Below, piece by piece: positions 35,901 through 49,628 of a stretch of DNA of 64,000 bases. Both the position numbers and the translations under genes were made by a program. The number at the start of each line of letters is the position of its first letter. Position 1 is the first letter of the stretch. This DNA comes from Paralichthys olivaceus (taxonomy: Eukaryota; Chordata; Actinopteri; Pleuronectiformes; Paralichthyidae): the NCBI RefSeq assembly GCF_024713975.1, contig NC_091093.1, forward strand, positions 8,054,001 through 8,118,000, read 5' to 3'. A model generated the notes under the pieces. It did not search any database. It saw nothing but the letters and a program-made list of their open reading frames with translations, and had not been told where the DNA came from.

Positions 35901-38480
35901 ATGACCTTCTTCTCTTTCAACTGCTTGTTTTCTCACTTGTCTCACCTCTGACACATTCTTGTGAATATGATTAGCTACACAAAGACAGATTTAACTACAG
36001 GGTTGTCTGGTTAAGTTGGATTAATTGCATGGGGTGTATCTAAATCTCAAAATCGCCATGTACATGTATCAGTCATGAAATCATTTCCTGGACATTTTCT
36101 TTAATTTTTAATAATTACCACTTTCCCACCTCTGGCTCACACTGCAACACCAAACATCTCTTTGAGGTGTCTCTCCTAAGGATAGACCCCCACAACTAAC
36201 ACTCCGATTTTTCAGTCTTTTTTATGCTTTTCAAGAATTCTACCTCTCAACTTGCAGGCAGGGCTTAAACTGCCAATCTGGACCTTTACACATCACAGCT
36301 TTCATTCACATTGAAAGATCGGATACATTTGACTTCCCATGAGACTGTGATGAATCTGCCATGGGAGTGTGGGAGTCTTCATTTGACTTCACATGTGTAA
36401 TCTAGGGACTCACATTTGCAGAACATAAATTAAGTCCTATTAAATAAAAACAATCTCTACTGGTGGTACAAAAAGTAAATTACTTATATAATGCTGAGGC
36501 CAATTGTTTTATGTTGATGATTTATGATGAAATATCTCAATAAGCACTGAATGGATTAAAAAATACTGTACAAATAATCAAGGTCTCCAGGGACAATCTA
36601 TTATTATTTTAGGGATTCACTTACTTTTTTTCACTGGAGCCTGCATGAGGTTGACATTTGTTTAATTTGCAGAGATGTCGCAATGGGGTACGGCAAAGCA
36701 GCAACTGCCTGAGGCCCTGAGTAGAGACGGGCCCCCAGAGACCAGCTGATTATGTTTGTTCAAAGCAGCTGCACTTTGTGGGACACCGCTTGTTAGACTG
36801 AAACAATGCTATCATCAGAAACCCCCTTAACATGACCAGATTTTAGCCAAAAGCTTTGTTATTTCAGTGCAGCAGTGTTAATTATGTGATCAGTAGAGGT
36901 TCAAGTGCCAAGGACTCATCTGCCATTGCTCAATAGAACAAATCAGCACATATTTGATTGAAAAACCTGAATGTCTGTGTTGAACACCCAATCCTATCCA
37001 GGAATAACACCTTTTATTGTTCGGTGTCTGTGTTTCTTCAGTGATGTATATTAAGAAATATAAAATAAAGCTTGAATCTACATATTTGTACGTAACTGGA
37101 ATTTACATTGTATTTTTTCAATGATGGCCTGTCACATAAACTGTTGATGATCGCCTCCCATAATGTGTCAGCGTGTGCTTCCTGAATAGACAGTGACAGG
37201 CAATGTGTGGGATGTCCCTTTCATGAATCTGGATTTGTGTTCTCTGAGCAACTGCTTATTACTGCTCGAGTAAAAAGGCTGAAACAACTGTGCACAGTTC
37301 TATTCGATCATTCGATTAGGTGTTCTGTGGTGTTACTGACTGAGATTAAATTTGGATTATAGTTTATTGTATATAGAGCAAATAAAGAGCATCAAACATG
37401 TGTGTAAACAGTATCCAAAATGGTATTATGTACTCACTGCATGACAAAGAATTAATAAGTTGTAATACAATCCATGAAACAAAGCATATTTTAACTTTAC
37501 AGTCACTCAAATGGTACTTCTTCACATTTTCAGGGTTTTCTGACTCGTCAAAAAGGTCTTGGCAATTAAAGTTTGGATTACCCTACATTGAAATGTTCAG
37601 TCTATGTACATTTAACTGTTATATAGAAGAGGAGGTTGATGGCAGGGATAAATCAGTTTAAAATAAATCAAGGTTCTGTGTGTGGCTCCCTGCTGCAGCC
37701 GCACTGATACGCCTAACCCTAAAGTGGAGCCATAATTTGTCTGATTTGTCGCACCTATGCCTCTTTTCATGTAATGACAAGATGTCCGCAGTGAGAGGTC
37801 TGTCATCAGAGGTGTTGGGGTAGTTATCGCTGCAATCTCAGGCAAATACAAAGCAGAAGGGAAAAAACAGGCCCAAATATGATGTTCTCAGGTGCAAGTG
37901 TAAGCAATTACTTTCTTTTTGAAAGGTTTTGTTTTAATTATGTTTAGAATGATGATGGAAAAAGTCTATGCAAATACATCGCAATCATGTGTAATTTGCA
38001 AAGAGACCTCCAGTGTGATGAGAAAAAATTGAAGGCCGCTCCCCCCGGTGTGACCTGTGTGCCCCTGCTGACTGCTGTTCCTCTCACTCTCTGTGAACAG
38101 TACACAGAGTGTAACCTGTCAAGTACAGTGTATGCAGCAGACATCATATGGTTGTTTAGAAAGCCAGATTCCTAAGAGTCAGATCAATGTGGGATGCTAC
38201 CCTCAGTTTATTTTATGCTTATTTGACTTAAGAAAATGTTGTTGTGGAATAGAGCAATGTTAACACAATGTACAAACTAAAGTAAATCACATTTATACTG
38301 CTACTACTTCAACTAAAACCACCGCAGTTACTTCTACTTCTACTACTACTACTACACTACTACTGCTACTACTACGAATAATAATAATAATAATAATGAT
38401 TATATAAATAGCACTTTTAACAATGATCAAAGTTAAAAGGAACAATATTTAAGAGTGAATTTTGTACACGTCTCTTCTAC
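33000..38480. other. larp6-lrrc49 intergenic region, left part
   Basis: About 5.5 kb with no recognised gene. In human THAP10 lies between LARP6 and LRRC49, but no THAP zinc-finger signature is seen. Small features are an (ATTAA)n run at about 35140-35160, a degenerate T-rich repeat at about 34255-34660 that resembles teleost interspersed repeats, and trinucleotide runs near 38339-38398. Confidence 0.5.
38339..38398. repeat. (TAC)n/(AAT)n microsatellite cluster
   Basis: Imperfect CTA/TAC triplets are followed by about seven AAT triplets. Confidence 0.85.
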
Positions 38481-38489
38481 AAAACACTG

Positions 38490-38812
38490 CCTCTATGGAC
38501 ATTTTACAATTTGTTGTTCCCAAAGTTCAGACTGAGTTACAAAGGAAAGCTTGAAGGGTTTTGGTACCTGATTCATGGAATAATTTCCAGACTGATATTT
38601 AGTTTTAAAACCATGTCAAGTTGAACAAGTTCTTGTAAAATCTCTTGGGTCCAGGTTGTAAGTGTGCAAGTGTTTAATATGATCAAGTTTGAATTTGAAT
38701 GTTATCAATTACTTTTACTGCTGAAGCTCTTTTGTAAAAGTGATTGCTTTTATGTCACTGGGACTAAACTGGTTAAATAAAGGCTTATAAATAAATAAAT
38801 AAAACTTCCACC
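38490..38812 (+). mobile_element. LINE 3' remnant, intergenic
   Basis: A broken frame reads VPKVQTELQRKA then LVPDSWNNFQTDI, the degraded end of a teleost LINE ORF2 (PKxxTExGxKAF...APxxWNxLQ). It ends with an 'aaataaaggcttataaataaataaataaa' tail. Confidence 0.5.
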
Positions 38813-40050
38813 ATTTAAGCGAATAATACTTTAAGGAGGAGCATAATAGAATGAGTCCACCTATAGGGTGACTTTGGGTAATGTGGGACATTAGGTTGTG
38901 TTGGACACCTAGGCTTTTTTTCCTTTTCTAACTAAATCAAATTTTGTTTGTGGTGTCTTCAAGCAACAAAATGTGCATTAAGTTGTTGAAAATGTGTTTT
39001 AGTTTTTTTTCTCCAAATATTTTTTAAGTTGTCCCACTTTATCAATCATGATCTTTTATGTGGCACACCATGCTTTTGGTAATCACTGAACATCTCTAAA
39101 TGGGGAAATGTGCATTTAGGGACTGAAGCAAAACAATGATCAACTAAAGAGATGTAGCATATGATCTGTAGTTGTCAGACAGGAGTAAATGGTAAAAACA
39201 GTCTGTCCCAGTCTGTTTAAACTAATTGTCTGGTTATTTAACTGGCACATAATCAGTTTGCTCTCAAGGACAGAGATGATCTAAAAAGCACTGAAGAGTC
39301 GGTCCTGTGTTCTGCAGCCATTGGTTTCACTAAACACGTGGAGAAGACAATGGGCTGATTGATGATGGTGAGTCTCTCACCTGCAAGGACAGTTTGTTCA
39401 CCCTGATAGAATGAAACATTACTGAATGGACAATCTGATATTGTTATTGTTGCTTGCTGTTGATTGAATTTTAATTGATTTAAAAAAAAAAACCAATTTG
39501 ATACACCTTTAATAGAATGTTTTAATTTCATTTTATAGTTTCTTTATTTAAGATGGAGTTCTTTACAAAAATAAGTTAATAAGAACCAATGACATTTCCA
39601 TGACTTGTATATGTTCTTATTGAGCTTTCTGTAATGTATGCTTGGAGATTCAGACTTTCTTTAAAGCCTAATACAAGTGTCCCAGATTACAACACGACCT
39701 GTGCCAGATTATCAAATACAGCCAGAAGTTTTCTAAGTTTCTCTTTTGGCACAAAGGATATAAAAGCTGTGTCATGTCTCCTGTGAGTATGATCTCTCCA
39801 TTCTTTCCTCTGCTGTGGTTAGAAAACATCTGAAGGATGACAGAAAGGTGTAAATCTGTTGATCTAATGTGTGAAGTAAAATGCCCCGGATCTCCTGAAT
39901 TCACCCTATAGCAAGAGGAACATTTAAAGAGCTGTTTCTTCTACGGATCGTTTTTTTGGTAACACGGGAAGTGAGAGTAACCAAGCAACTCCGTCGTTCC
40001 CATGGTAACAGTGCTTGCCTTGGAGGAAGTTTGTAGCGTCAGAAGTGAAG

Positions 40051-40209
40051 ATGAGCGTCGGTTCGGAGGAATACATCTCAGATGCAGCCGTCCAGCAGCA
40101 ACTGAGTTCTTCTGCTACACGTGTTAACCCTCCTGACGTTGCACCGGAAACTGAAACAGCTGTTTCACCGCTGATATCGGTCCAGCACACGTTAGCCAAA
40201 TGGAGCTAA
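40051..40209 (+). other. Upstream ORF overlapping the lrrc49 start codon
   Basis: This 52-codon ORF (MSVGSEEYISDAAV...TLAKWS) starts at ATG 40051 and stops at 40207-40209. It overlaps the proposed lrrc49 ATG (40200) by 10 bases in another frame. It could be a regulatory uORF, or an alternative first coding exon if a cryptic donor inside it is used. No homology is recognised. Confidence 0.5.
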
Positions 40210-43200
40210 ATAGCAAAACGAAGCGCTCTCACAAACACAACACGTGTGTGAGTGATAGAGTGATGCTCCTCACCCCCATGGTAAATATAACTTTCAACAG
40301 ACCTCTGTTTCAGAGGACGTCAGCTAACTACTAAAAGTTGAGATGATCCCGTCTGTTTTTGTGTCCTATTCAATGCAACACAATTGATGTGCAGGTCAAC
40401 AGCTGCAAGTTGCACCTCACACCTGACAGATCACTGGTGCTGGACCGAGCCCAGGTAGTGGTGAGTCAGCACAAACCACACATGCAATGGTTAACCGCTT
40501 GTTTCCAACGCTTCACCGTTTGTCGTGTTCACCATTTTACAGTCCGCCTCTCAAGATACTGTGAAAGACACACACGTGAATTCTTACCCAACAATGGATC
40601 GCTCCAACCAAGGTAACCATAACCCAGTCCACCCATTCACACACCCACCGTGAGATTCAACATTAGATTGTATTGTAATATCAATCATTTGGCTTTATTT
40701 ATACAGCACCTTTCAAAACACAGTGACAAGGTGCTTTACAAGTTAAAAACTATTAAAAAGCAACTAAACTCTGAGAAACAATTTCAAAGCAACTTGAAGA
40801 TCTCACAGACAGAGAAATTAAAAATGTCGAAGATGAGAAAAGAATGATAACATGATGAAAAAACGTTATTAAATGATTAAAATAGACAGATTAACACAAG
40901 GAAAAAGCACAGTAAAAATGGGTCTTTAAGAGAGATGTATAAGTGAATAAGGAGTTTATTCTTCCAAAGAGTGGCAGCCTTGACAGAAAAGGCCTGGTCA
41001 CCTTTAGTCCTCAGTCGGGACTGTGGAACGGCAGTGTGAGGACCTCAGTTGACCTGGCACATATGGTGTCTAAAGATCGGAAATGTACTTAGGTTCAAGT
41101 CCAGTCCGGGCATTAAAAGGCAGCATTAAAATCAATTTGAAAAATTAAACAAATTCTGAAATTTACTGGAGGCCAGTTAGGAGGAGCTAAAATCTGAGTT
41201 CTATGTTATCTCTGTCTTTTAGAAGAGTTGGTGAAGAGTGTGGCTGCTGCATTGTGGACGAGCTGTAATTTATGTAGACTCTGTTGGCTCAGGCAGGTGA
41301 CGAGAAAATTACAATAATCCAAGCCAGTGGAAGTGAAAGCATGAATAACAATATCCAGGTTTCTCCTCGATGAAAACATGCTGATCTTTGAACGTTTTCT
41401 GAGCTGCAGAAAATACGGCCGGACAACTGTGTTGACATGATTATTTAAGGTGAGGTCGTAATCAAAGGTGACACCAAGTTTTTTTTTACAATTTTACCCA
41501 ATATTTTGAGCCAGAGAACCCAGGTGCTCTAAGGTGTTGACTGTGTCAGGGCCTCTCATCATTACCTCGGTCAATATTAAGCTGCAAGACCTTGTGGGCC
41601 ATTCAGTATTTTACATCCACACTCATTAACTGTGATATCATCTCTGTAGGAACCTGGTTGCTTGCGTGCAGCCAGAGAACATTTGTCAAGACAACACCAC
41701 CCGTGCCATCATTTGCCAGTGACTCTACAGATACTGAACATCATGATGTACCACCAGCAGCAGCTGCCGCTCTGAGTGGTTCGGCTGCATTTTCACATGC
41801 TGCACAAGACGGAAGCGACAAATCTAAGAGACCAACCCACAGCGCTCTAGCTGCATACTACCATAATGTCTTAAACCTTCCCAAGCCAGCTGGTAAATGT
41901 TGCAACATCACTTAACACATATTATGACATTAGGAAACTGTTTCTTTTGGATTTTGATATGTACAGTTTATAATATTCTCATGTATTGCACAGATTGTTA
42001 TTCAATACACAGCATAACGTCTTTTGTTAATTCAGTGTGTAATGTCTCTGCCAGGTGGTTCTGGAGGATACTACAGTGCTGTTCCTGGTGTCCCTTTCAC
42101 ACAGTTGCCCTGGGACAGTTTTGAGTCCAATTTTCAACGCATTGACTTGGACAGGTACCTCTGCCCTGTTATTTACTTTGGTTGTAGTGTAGAACATCTT
42201 AGTTTAACTGGAAGTGGCTGTAAATGGGACAAAAAAACTGGAAGAATTACAAGCAGTGCAGACCACCAGACTTTCATCTAAATTCGCAAGTGCTTCAGGT
42301 AGCCACCAGGGAGCAGCATAGACTCAATTAAAACCCACCCCGTGTCTCCAATGATCAATGTTTGCTGACAAAGAATTGCCTTATTGGTGAGAGTTCAGAA
42401 ACAAGTCAGTCAATATGTATATATTAAACATCTCTAATAGCTCATAGATAAAATGTCTTTCTAATGTCAGGAAGATGAATCGATGATCTGAATAAAACCT
42501 ACATTGTGAAACATTTTTCTTTTCCAGGCGCTGTCTGCAGGAATGCCCGCAGCTGGGCATCATGGAAAAACTGCAGCTACTCAACCTCCAGCACAATCTA
42601 ATAACAAGAGTCCAGCATTTGTCCCATCTGCAGCAGCTTGTTTTCCTGAACTTGTACGACAATCACATCTCTGAAATGACTGGCATTGAAGCTTTAAGTT
42701 CTCTCAGGATCCTAATGCTCGGGAAGAACAGGTTAGTTTTCATTACAGACACAGCAACAAGCACAGGAATGAAAGAACATGTCAGATTTGTCTGAATTGC
42801 CTCTGCTATATGTTGAAGGTATTACGGTTTAGTTCATATTTGTGGCAGAGCAGATACAACTTCATTGACAAATAATTATTTTTGTTCTTGAACAAATGTG
42901 AATTTAATGTGACATGCGGCAACACTTAAATATTACACAGTGGCCAAGCAACATCCTGAGAAAGTGTAAGTGTCGCTTGTATAATTTTTAATACATTTTG
43001 GATTTAGAGTTTTAATGATTTATTTAATCACATATATTTCATTGTTGGCCATTTTTATTTGAAAATGTCGACACAGTGGTTGTCACAAAGATCTTACAGA
43101 TGCACATGTATTCCACAGTTATAAACATGACACTCGTCTTTTTAGACTTACTTCCACGGTCAGGTGCAGTTTCCGAAAAGAATTCTCTTCATATTCCATT

Positions 43201-46200
43201 GGCATTTTTCAAGAGACCAGAGCCTTTCATCATGAACTGTAACTTGATCTGAATCTATACGGACGCTCCTGAACAATAAGTCACTGTACACTACTGTAAG
43301 TTCAGTATCCTCGGGGGAATGTAACCTTTTGATACGCTTTGATCCCCCCCCCATCACTCACACACGCACTCTACCAAGTGGCTTAGCCTGGTACAGTCAT
43401 GAGAGCTGAAATGTTATTGATTGACTTGTGACAATATGTATTTCATGTACATTTTATATCAATTCTTCCTGATGCTTCTCAGAATCCAGAAGATCTGTTG
43501 CCTGGAACGCCTGTCCAAACTGAATATCCTCGATTTGCATGAGAATCAGGTACCACACTCCCACCTACAGCGTGTGTGCGTGCGTGCGTATGTGTGTGCG
43601 TGCGTGTGTGTGTGTTCAGTCTTGTTCAGACACCCATACTGTGAATGGATTAACAATTTTCAGCTGCAAAGTTCCATAGAAGTGGACTTTCTCCTCTTCC
43701 TCCTCCACACTGTTGATAACTGCTGGGTTGTTATGTGAGACGCAGTTCTCTGAATGATAGAGTCATAAAGACCCGACAGCGGGAAACCAAGCAGCCGTGA
43801 CAATTGATGTAGTCATGCTACGTCTAAACCCTTCATCTTAGTTGACTGACCTATAAAGGGATTTCTACCCAGGGCACTCGTATTAGCTGAATTGTCCAGT
43901 TGTTACTGTCAAATGAAACTTTAAATAGTGCAGCTCTATTTTGTAGATCCTAAACACTCTTGGGAACATGTAGGTCATGTCCTGGAATCACTGTGTCATA
44001 TTTAAGCCAGAAATCATATTGGTATTAAAATCATTCTCTCACCTAGGGGCTTGTCTTTAGCATGTGATTTAGTTCACAGCACTGTGAGTGAACAAAGGAC
44101 TGTAAATCATCAGAGTCTACTCCCACATCCACTTTCTCAGTGACCCCAGTATAAGTCATTCAACAGGCACATTTTAGTTCTGCGCTCTTGCAGTTTACAG
44201 GCACACCTCAGTAAAACAAATGCAGTCTAATAAATCCAGTAAATCCTGCGTCCATCAGAGTTATAATGTTTTGTATTTCAGCAAAGTGTTGATTCAACTT
44301 TATCTGAGTTTTGGAGGCTGCAGTTTGCGCTGCTCTTAAATTCTATTGCATTATATAGATACATGTTTCTATATGTTTTTTCAACAGATACACCTCTTTG
44401 TATAACACAATACATTTCAGCAGCATTGCTAACTAGAAAGGCTTTGAAAGGATTTACCAATTCATCACCATTTTGCATATTGAGATCAGATATATATACC
44501 ATGTACACAGTTTTAATCTGCAAACTGCTCACAAAACATAGGTAAAATATCAATTCTCTTATATATCTGAAATTAATTATTTGATACCATACAGTAACTG
44601 AAAAAAAATCACCCCCCTAAAAATATTTATTTTGATTCACAAAATCTGAATCATTATCCACCTGTTCATACACATGCCTGATTCTCTTCATAAAGATCTT
44701 TGCATTATGTCTTGAGAAAGTTGAGACTTGAGAAAGTCAAAAGACAATCTCACGGTGTTAAAGAAAGAAAGAAAAAAATCCTGGATCCCTGAATTTAGTG
44801 GATTCTTCTTGGATGTATATATAATTTTTGTGTAATCTTGCTTAAAATCAATCGAACGGAGGTAATTGCATCTTCCAAAACTAACATATGGTTGTATAAA
44901 AGCCTGAGTAAAACAATTTCAATCAAACTTGAACCTTCTCACCTTCATGAATGTGGGATTTATTTCAGGGCTGCTGTGTTAGACTGCATTAGACTTAAGC
45001 TGCAGTAGGTGTAACTAACAAGCTGCCAACAGAGAGTAAGTTCACAGCATTGGCAGTGGTTTTCAGCTGTGGCAGATTAGACTACTCTGCAATGAATTTG
45101 AGTATCCATGTATTATTAGGTGCTGTTTGCTCAGCCTCTACAGCAGGGCCTGGCTCACTGATATCAAAAGCCAGAGAAATAAAAAATAATGCAAGTAACC
45201 CAGATGTTAGGTGAGGATTCTAGCAGCACTTGCCATAAAAAAAAGAAGAAAGAAAACAATAGGATAGAAAAGTGTCCCTTAGTCAAATCAGTGTTTTGCC
45301 AGCAGTCTGCCTCCACCCCCTCCTCAGAGAGCAACTCCAGACCTCTCTAATGTTGGCTCCTCTTTACACGAGCAAGGGTCCCAATTACTATTCAGTGACT
45401 GTTCAGTGTTATGTTATTTTCCCTCACACAGGATGCTTTGTTGCCTTAAGCTCTGTGCATTGGCTCTATTTCCTACATCTACATCTGTACAGTGAATTTA
45501 AACATCACTGATAATGTGACAATTAAGTGAGTGACTTTAGAACGAGGTAATAAATATAACCTTTCATGCTGTCTTCGCTGGTAATGAAAGCACATTGTAT
45601 ATATAGGTAGCCATTTGTTGAAAGGTGCCTCTTGAGTAGCAGATGATAAAGCTATTATTCTGCGCAGGTTTCTTTTCAATCACTTAAACAACTGTTCAAT
45701 CGACTTTCTTCAACATTTTCCAAACTTGCCAGAGACCTGACCACCCAAACGTTATCACTGCGATGATAATACAAGATGATGAGGTGAGGGAATTCAGCAA
45801 GGGGGAATAATAGGCAAATGAATTCAAATAATGTTGAAGTCATGGTTATTTTACCCACTCAGGTTGTTGTCAAGTTTCTGTCGTGCACATAACACCAGCT
45901 GCTTGTCCTCTTTCCTTTGGTTTGCTCGCTCCAACCACAAGTAGTACATCACTGTCATCCAATCACTCCCGACCTTTTTTTTTTTCACAATCTTTTCACT
46001 CATTTTTATTTCTTTAGGAGGATGCTGTTTCATTTCCATTTTTTTTTAGGACTATTCAAAAGCAGATATTCTCTTTGGGAGTGTGCATTCACTCAGTCTG
46101 AGTGAGAAGGGATGGGGCTACAGTACAAAGTGACCTGACCTTGTTGGATAACCTTTTTTTGTCCACATGATTTTTTACTAGTTTCACAAAGATCTCCACA

Positions 46201-49200
46201 GAAATCCTCTTCTCTCTCAGATTCTGCTTACATATTTATTAAAATGAAATCATATAACTGTAGCACAGATCAAAGACTAAAACCACCTTACTATATTCTG
46301 CATGCCTGACCTACAGCATTCATGATGTGAAATACAAGATCCTCAAATATCTTCAGACGGGTTTATCCAAAGTCTACTAAGGTTTGTGTAGAGACACTGT
46401 GTCTTGACAGATATTTGATATAAAGGCGCCTGTCCCGTGTCCATCAGGGAAGCCAAAGTCTGGCTCTCAGATGATGTTGTTTAAATCTTTGCGAGTGTTT
46501 TTGCTCATATTAGTACATACAGTGATAGTTCACTGCACACGTGGTTACTTTACATCTTCTGATATTCAAAGCAGAAATCATCACAAGTCTGGGTCTGTTC
46601 CTTTTGAAACGCTGTCGTCCTGTTAGTGTGTCATGATAATGTGTTGACTGAGGGTGTTCACTCCTGTGAGACCATATACACAACTATTGTAAAGCCTTTG
46701 AATGCAGCGTGATGATCTCACTCTGTAGTGTCCAGCACCAGATGAGACTGTATTACTGTTTATACTCAAATTCTTTTAACAATGCTGCTCACTGCATATG
46801 TTCACATGTGGTCAGTAGACAGAACCCTCTTTAGTTAAAGTTACTATCCATTTTGTCAAACTGACAATAGTCTGTGTCTTTAGGTGTCATACAACACACA
46901 ACTGACAGTTGGACACACTTCCTATTGTGCCTGTAAGAGCTATTGACTGTAATCTTTGACGTGGCTCAAGCAAAGAATAAGATTCAGAACCTTATCACTA
47001 ATAGGAAGAAACTGTTTAACAGTATCTCAGTGAAAACAAGTTACAATACCAGCATCTATACTGTTAAAGGAAAAGATTGTAGGTATCTGTATGCAGTGTG
47101 AAATATGCTTCTCTACAGATTAAATAATACTGGACATTACACACAGTTAGTGAAATATTTTTAACATAATTTACTGAGTGAAAACTAGTAAATAAGAAAA
47201 CAAAATAAAAGTATATATATTCACAGTTCCAGAGCATTTTGTTCTAACTTTGTTACCTTGCAAATGATCTTTAAATACCAACAGAAAAGGCAATTTTTAC
47301 ATTTCCGTACCTTTCTGTTTTTGCACAGCATCAGATTGGTGTGAATTGCTTCATAGAGTGAGGGAGATAGCACACAAACAAGGTTGCAGTTCTCAAGCAG
47401 TTACTCAGTGATTAACTGAAAGCCTGCGTCACAAACTCATAGGAATGTCAAGTTTGACAGATGGTTGCATTTTCCAGGCAGACATACATATTACTGAGTT
47501 TACGCTAATATATTGTATGTGTCTGTGTTCCTCCCAGCCAGAGTCTGAAGGTTTTCACATTGTCCGTAAGTCTTTCTTGTGTGAACGCAATATCTCAAGA
47601 ACACCCTCAGGAAATTACTTCAAATTTGGTGAAACATTCACTTGGACTAAGATAAACTGATCAGAACTTGGTGGTTGATGGTCAAAGGTCCCAGTGAGCA
47701 AATGTTCTTGTGACTGTGATGTTTTAGGAACACCCATAGGGAATTTCATTACATCTGGGACAAACATTCCCTTGGACCCAACGACCTGATAAAATGTGGA
47801 GGTCAAAGGTCAAGGTCACTGTGACCTTACAAACATGGTTTTGGTCTTGTGAACCAATGGATCTCATGGACACCTTGAGGTACTTTCTTTAAATTCGCTT
47901 GAAGGCTAAAGGTCAGGGTCATATGAGTATTGAAAAATTATTATATAGACTGAAACTCCACTGGTTGTTGGAGGCAGAAAAGTGTTTTTTAAACCTTTGT
48001 TTCTAGTTTAAACCAGATTTCATTGTTTGACTCTTATTAAAATTTCTATGGTATTTCACCTATTTCACATCATTATGTTTTGACAGAATCCTTGAATCCT
48101 TGATAATTGTTTGTCCTTACCTTCACATGTACAGTGTGCACTACAGAGGGTAAACACATCATCCCCTTTGGGGAACAGCCCCTGGGAATTTATAAGAAAC
48201 TGTGTCATAATGACAGAGGCTCCTAAATTATCTCCCCCAGAGAGAGAGAGAGTGAGAGAGAAGAAGGGAGAAGGCAGGCAAGAGTTCACCACAGTTTGAA
48301 CCTGAGCAGTTTGTTTGTTATTATAATTTGAGAAGTCAAACAGGAGTCAGGGCTTAATGTAACTCACTTTAAATCCGTCATTTCAAATCTTACCAAGTGA
48401 TACAGATAGTCTAAGTGAAGGGGTTCACATGAGGAATGTGAGAGGTATGGAAGCGCCATTTCTGTTTCAGTGTCAACTGCAGAAGGAGTAGCCTCGAGCA
48501 TTGCAAAGAAAGGAGAACGCTGCTTTTGGGGTTTCTTTCACCCCTCAACATTAAGCTGCTGCAGGCTAAAGAATTCTAAACGAATTTAATCAGATTATCC
48601 TCAAGTACATGGCCTGAATGTGAGAGTGAGCACTGAATGTATACAATTCAACTGTGTTATGCTGTGCTGGTCCTACCTCCCTCTGTGTCACTCTACATGT
48701 AGAATATGATTATCTAGATCTGCTCTCTGACACAACACTCTGTCTTTACTGTGCTCTCCTGCAGATCTGCAGGATGGAGAACATTTCTCACCTGAGTGAG
48801 CTACAGGTGTTGAACCTGGCAGGAAACAACATCTCCAGAGTGGAAAATCTGCAGAACCTCGACTGCTTGACTGAACTTAACCTGAGGCACAACTGCATCT
48901 CTTTTGTGGTAAGGGGCCCCTTCTCCAATCAGTGACCGCTTCAAGCATTTTATTCACTGCATATTCAATTAACTACAAAGTCATACAGAGAAAGAGGCAC
49001 CGACTGTTCAGTGAACACAATCTTATTTTAATTCAAGGCTGAATTTTCATTTAGGAGGTTCTGTTTTCTCCTATTTGAAAGTGTATGGTAGATTTAGAAA
49101 TATTTTAAAAATGTTATACAAGGTAACCACAATATATTTGCAGGATACAGTCAATACAGAATAAATGACTTTTGTATAGGCTGCTCCTATAACAGGATTT

Positions 49201-49566
49201 AACTAATTTGTTTGCACATGTCTTATGTGATGATGTGCATTGAGGCAGCTGTTTACATGCATCATTCACATGTATTGGCTCAATGTTAATTCAAATCTAG
49301 TACAAGATGGTATACATGGTAAATGGTTCATTTATATAGCGCTTTATAGTCACAGAGATCGGCAGGTTTTTGTCATTCACCATTTCACACACACATTCAT
49401 ACAGCGCGTCTATGATCAGCACCTTTTTTACAATGAGAAGGCAATTTTGGGTTCAGTATCTTGTCTAAGTGCATTTGGGCATGGCATAAAACAGAATGAG
49501 GAAGACTGGGGTACAAAGACTGGGATTGAACCCCAAACCTTCTGGTTAAAGGATGACCCATATAAT

Positions 49567-49628
<62 letters not shown>

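Noticed and set aside
33000..40050. Possible THAP10 gene, expected from human synteny between LARP6 and LRRC49
   Set aside because: No C2CH THAP signature or other zinc-finger frame was seen in this interval.
49500..49570. 'gattgaaccccaaacc' resembles a tRNA T-arm
   Set aside because: No matching acceptor, D-arm or anticodon arm upstream; it belongs to a known-type interspersed repeat.
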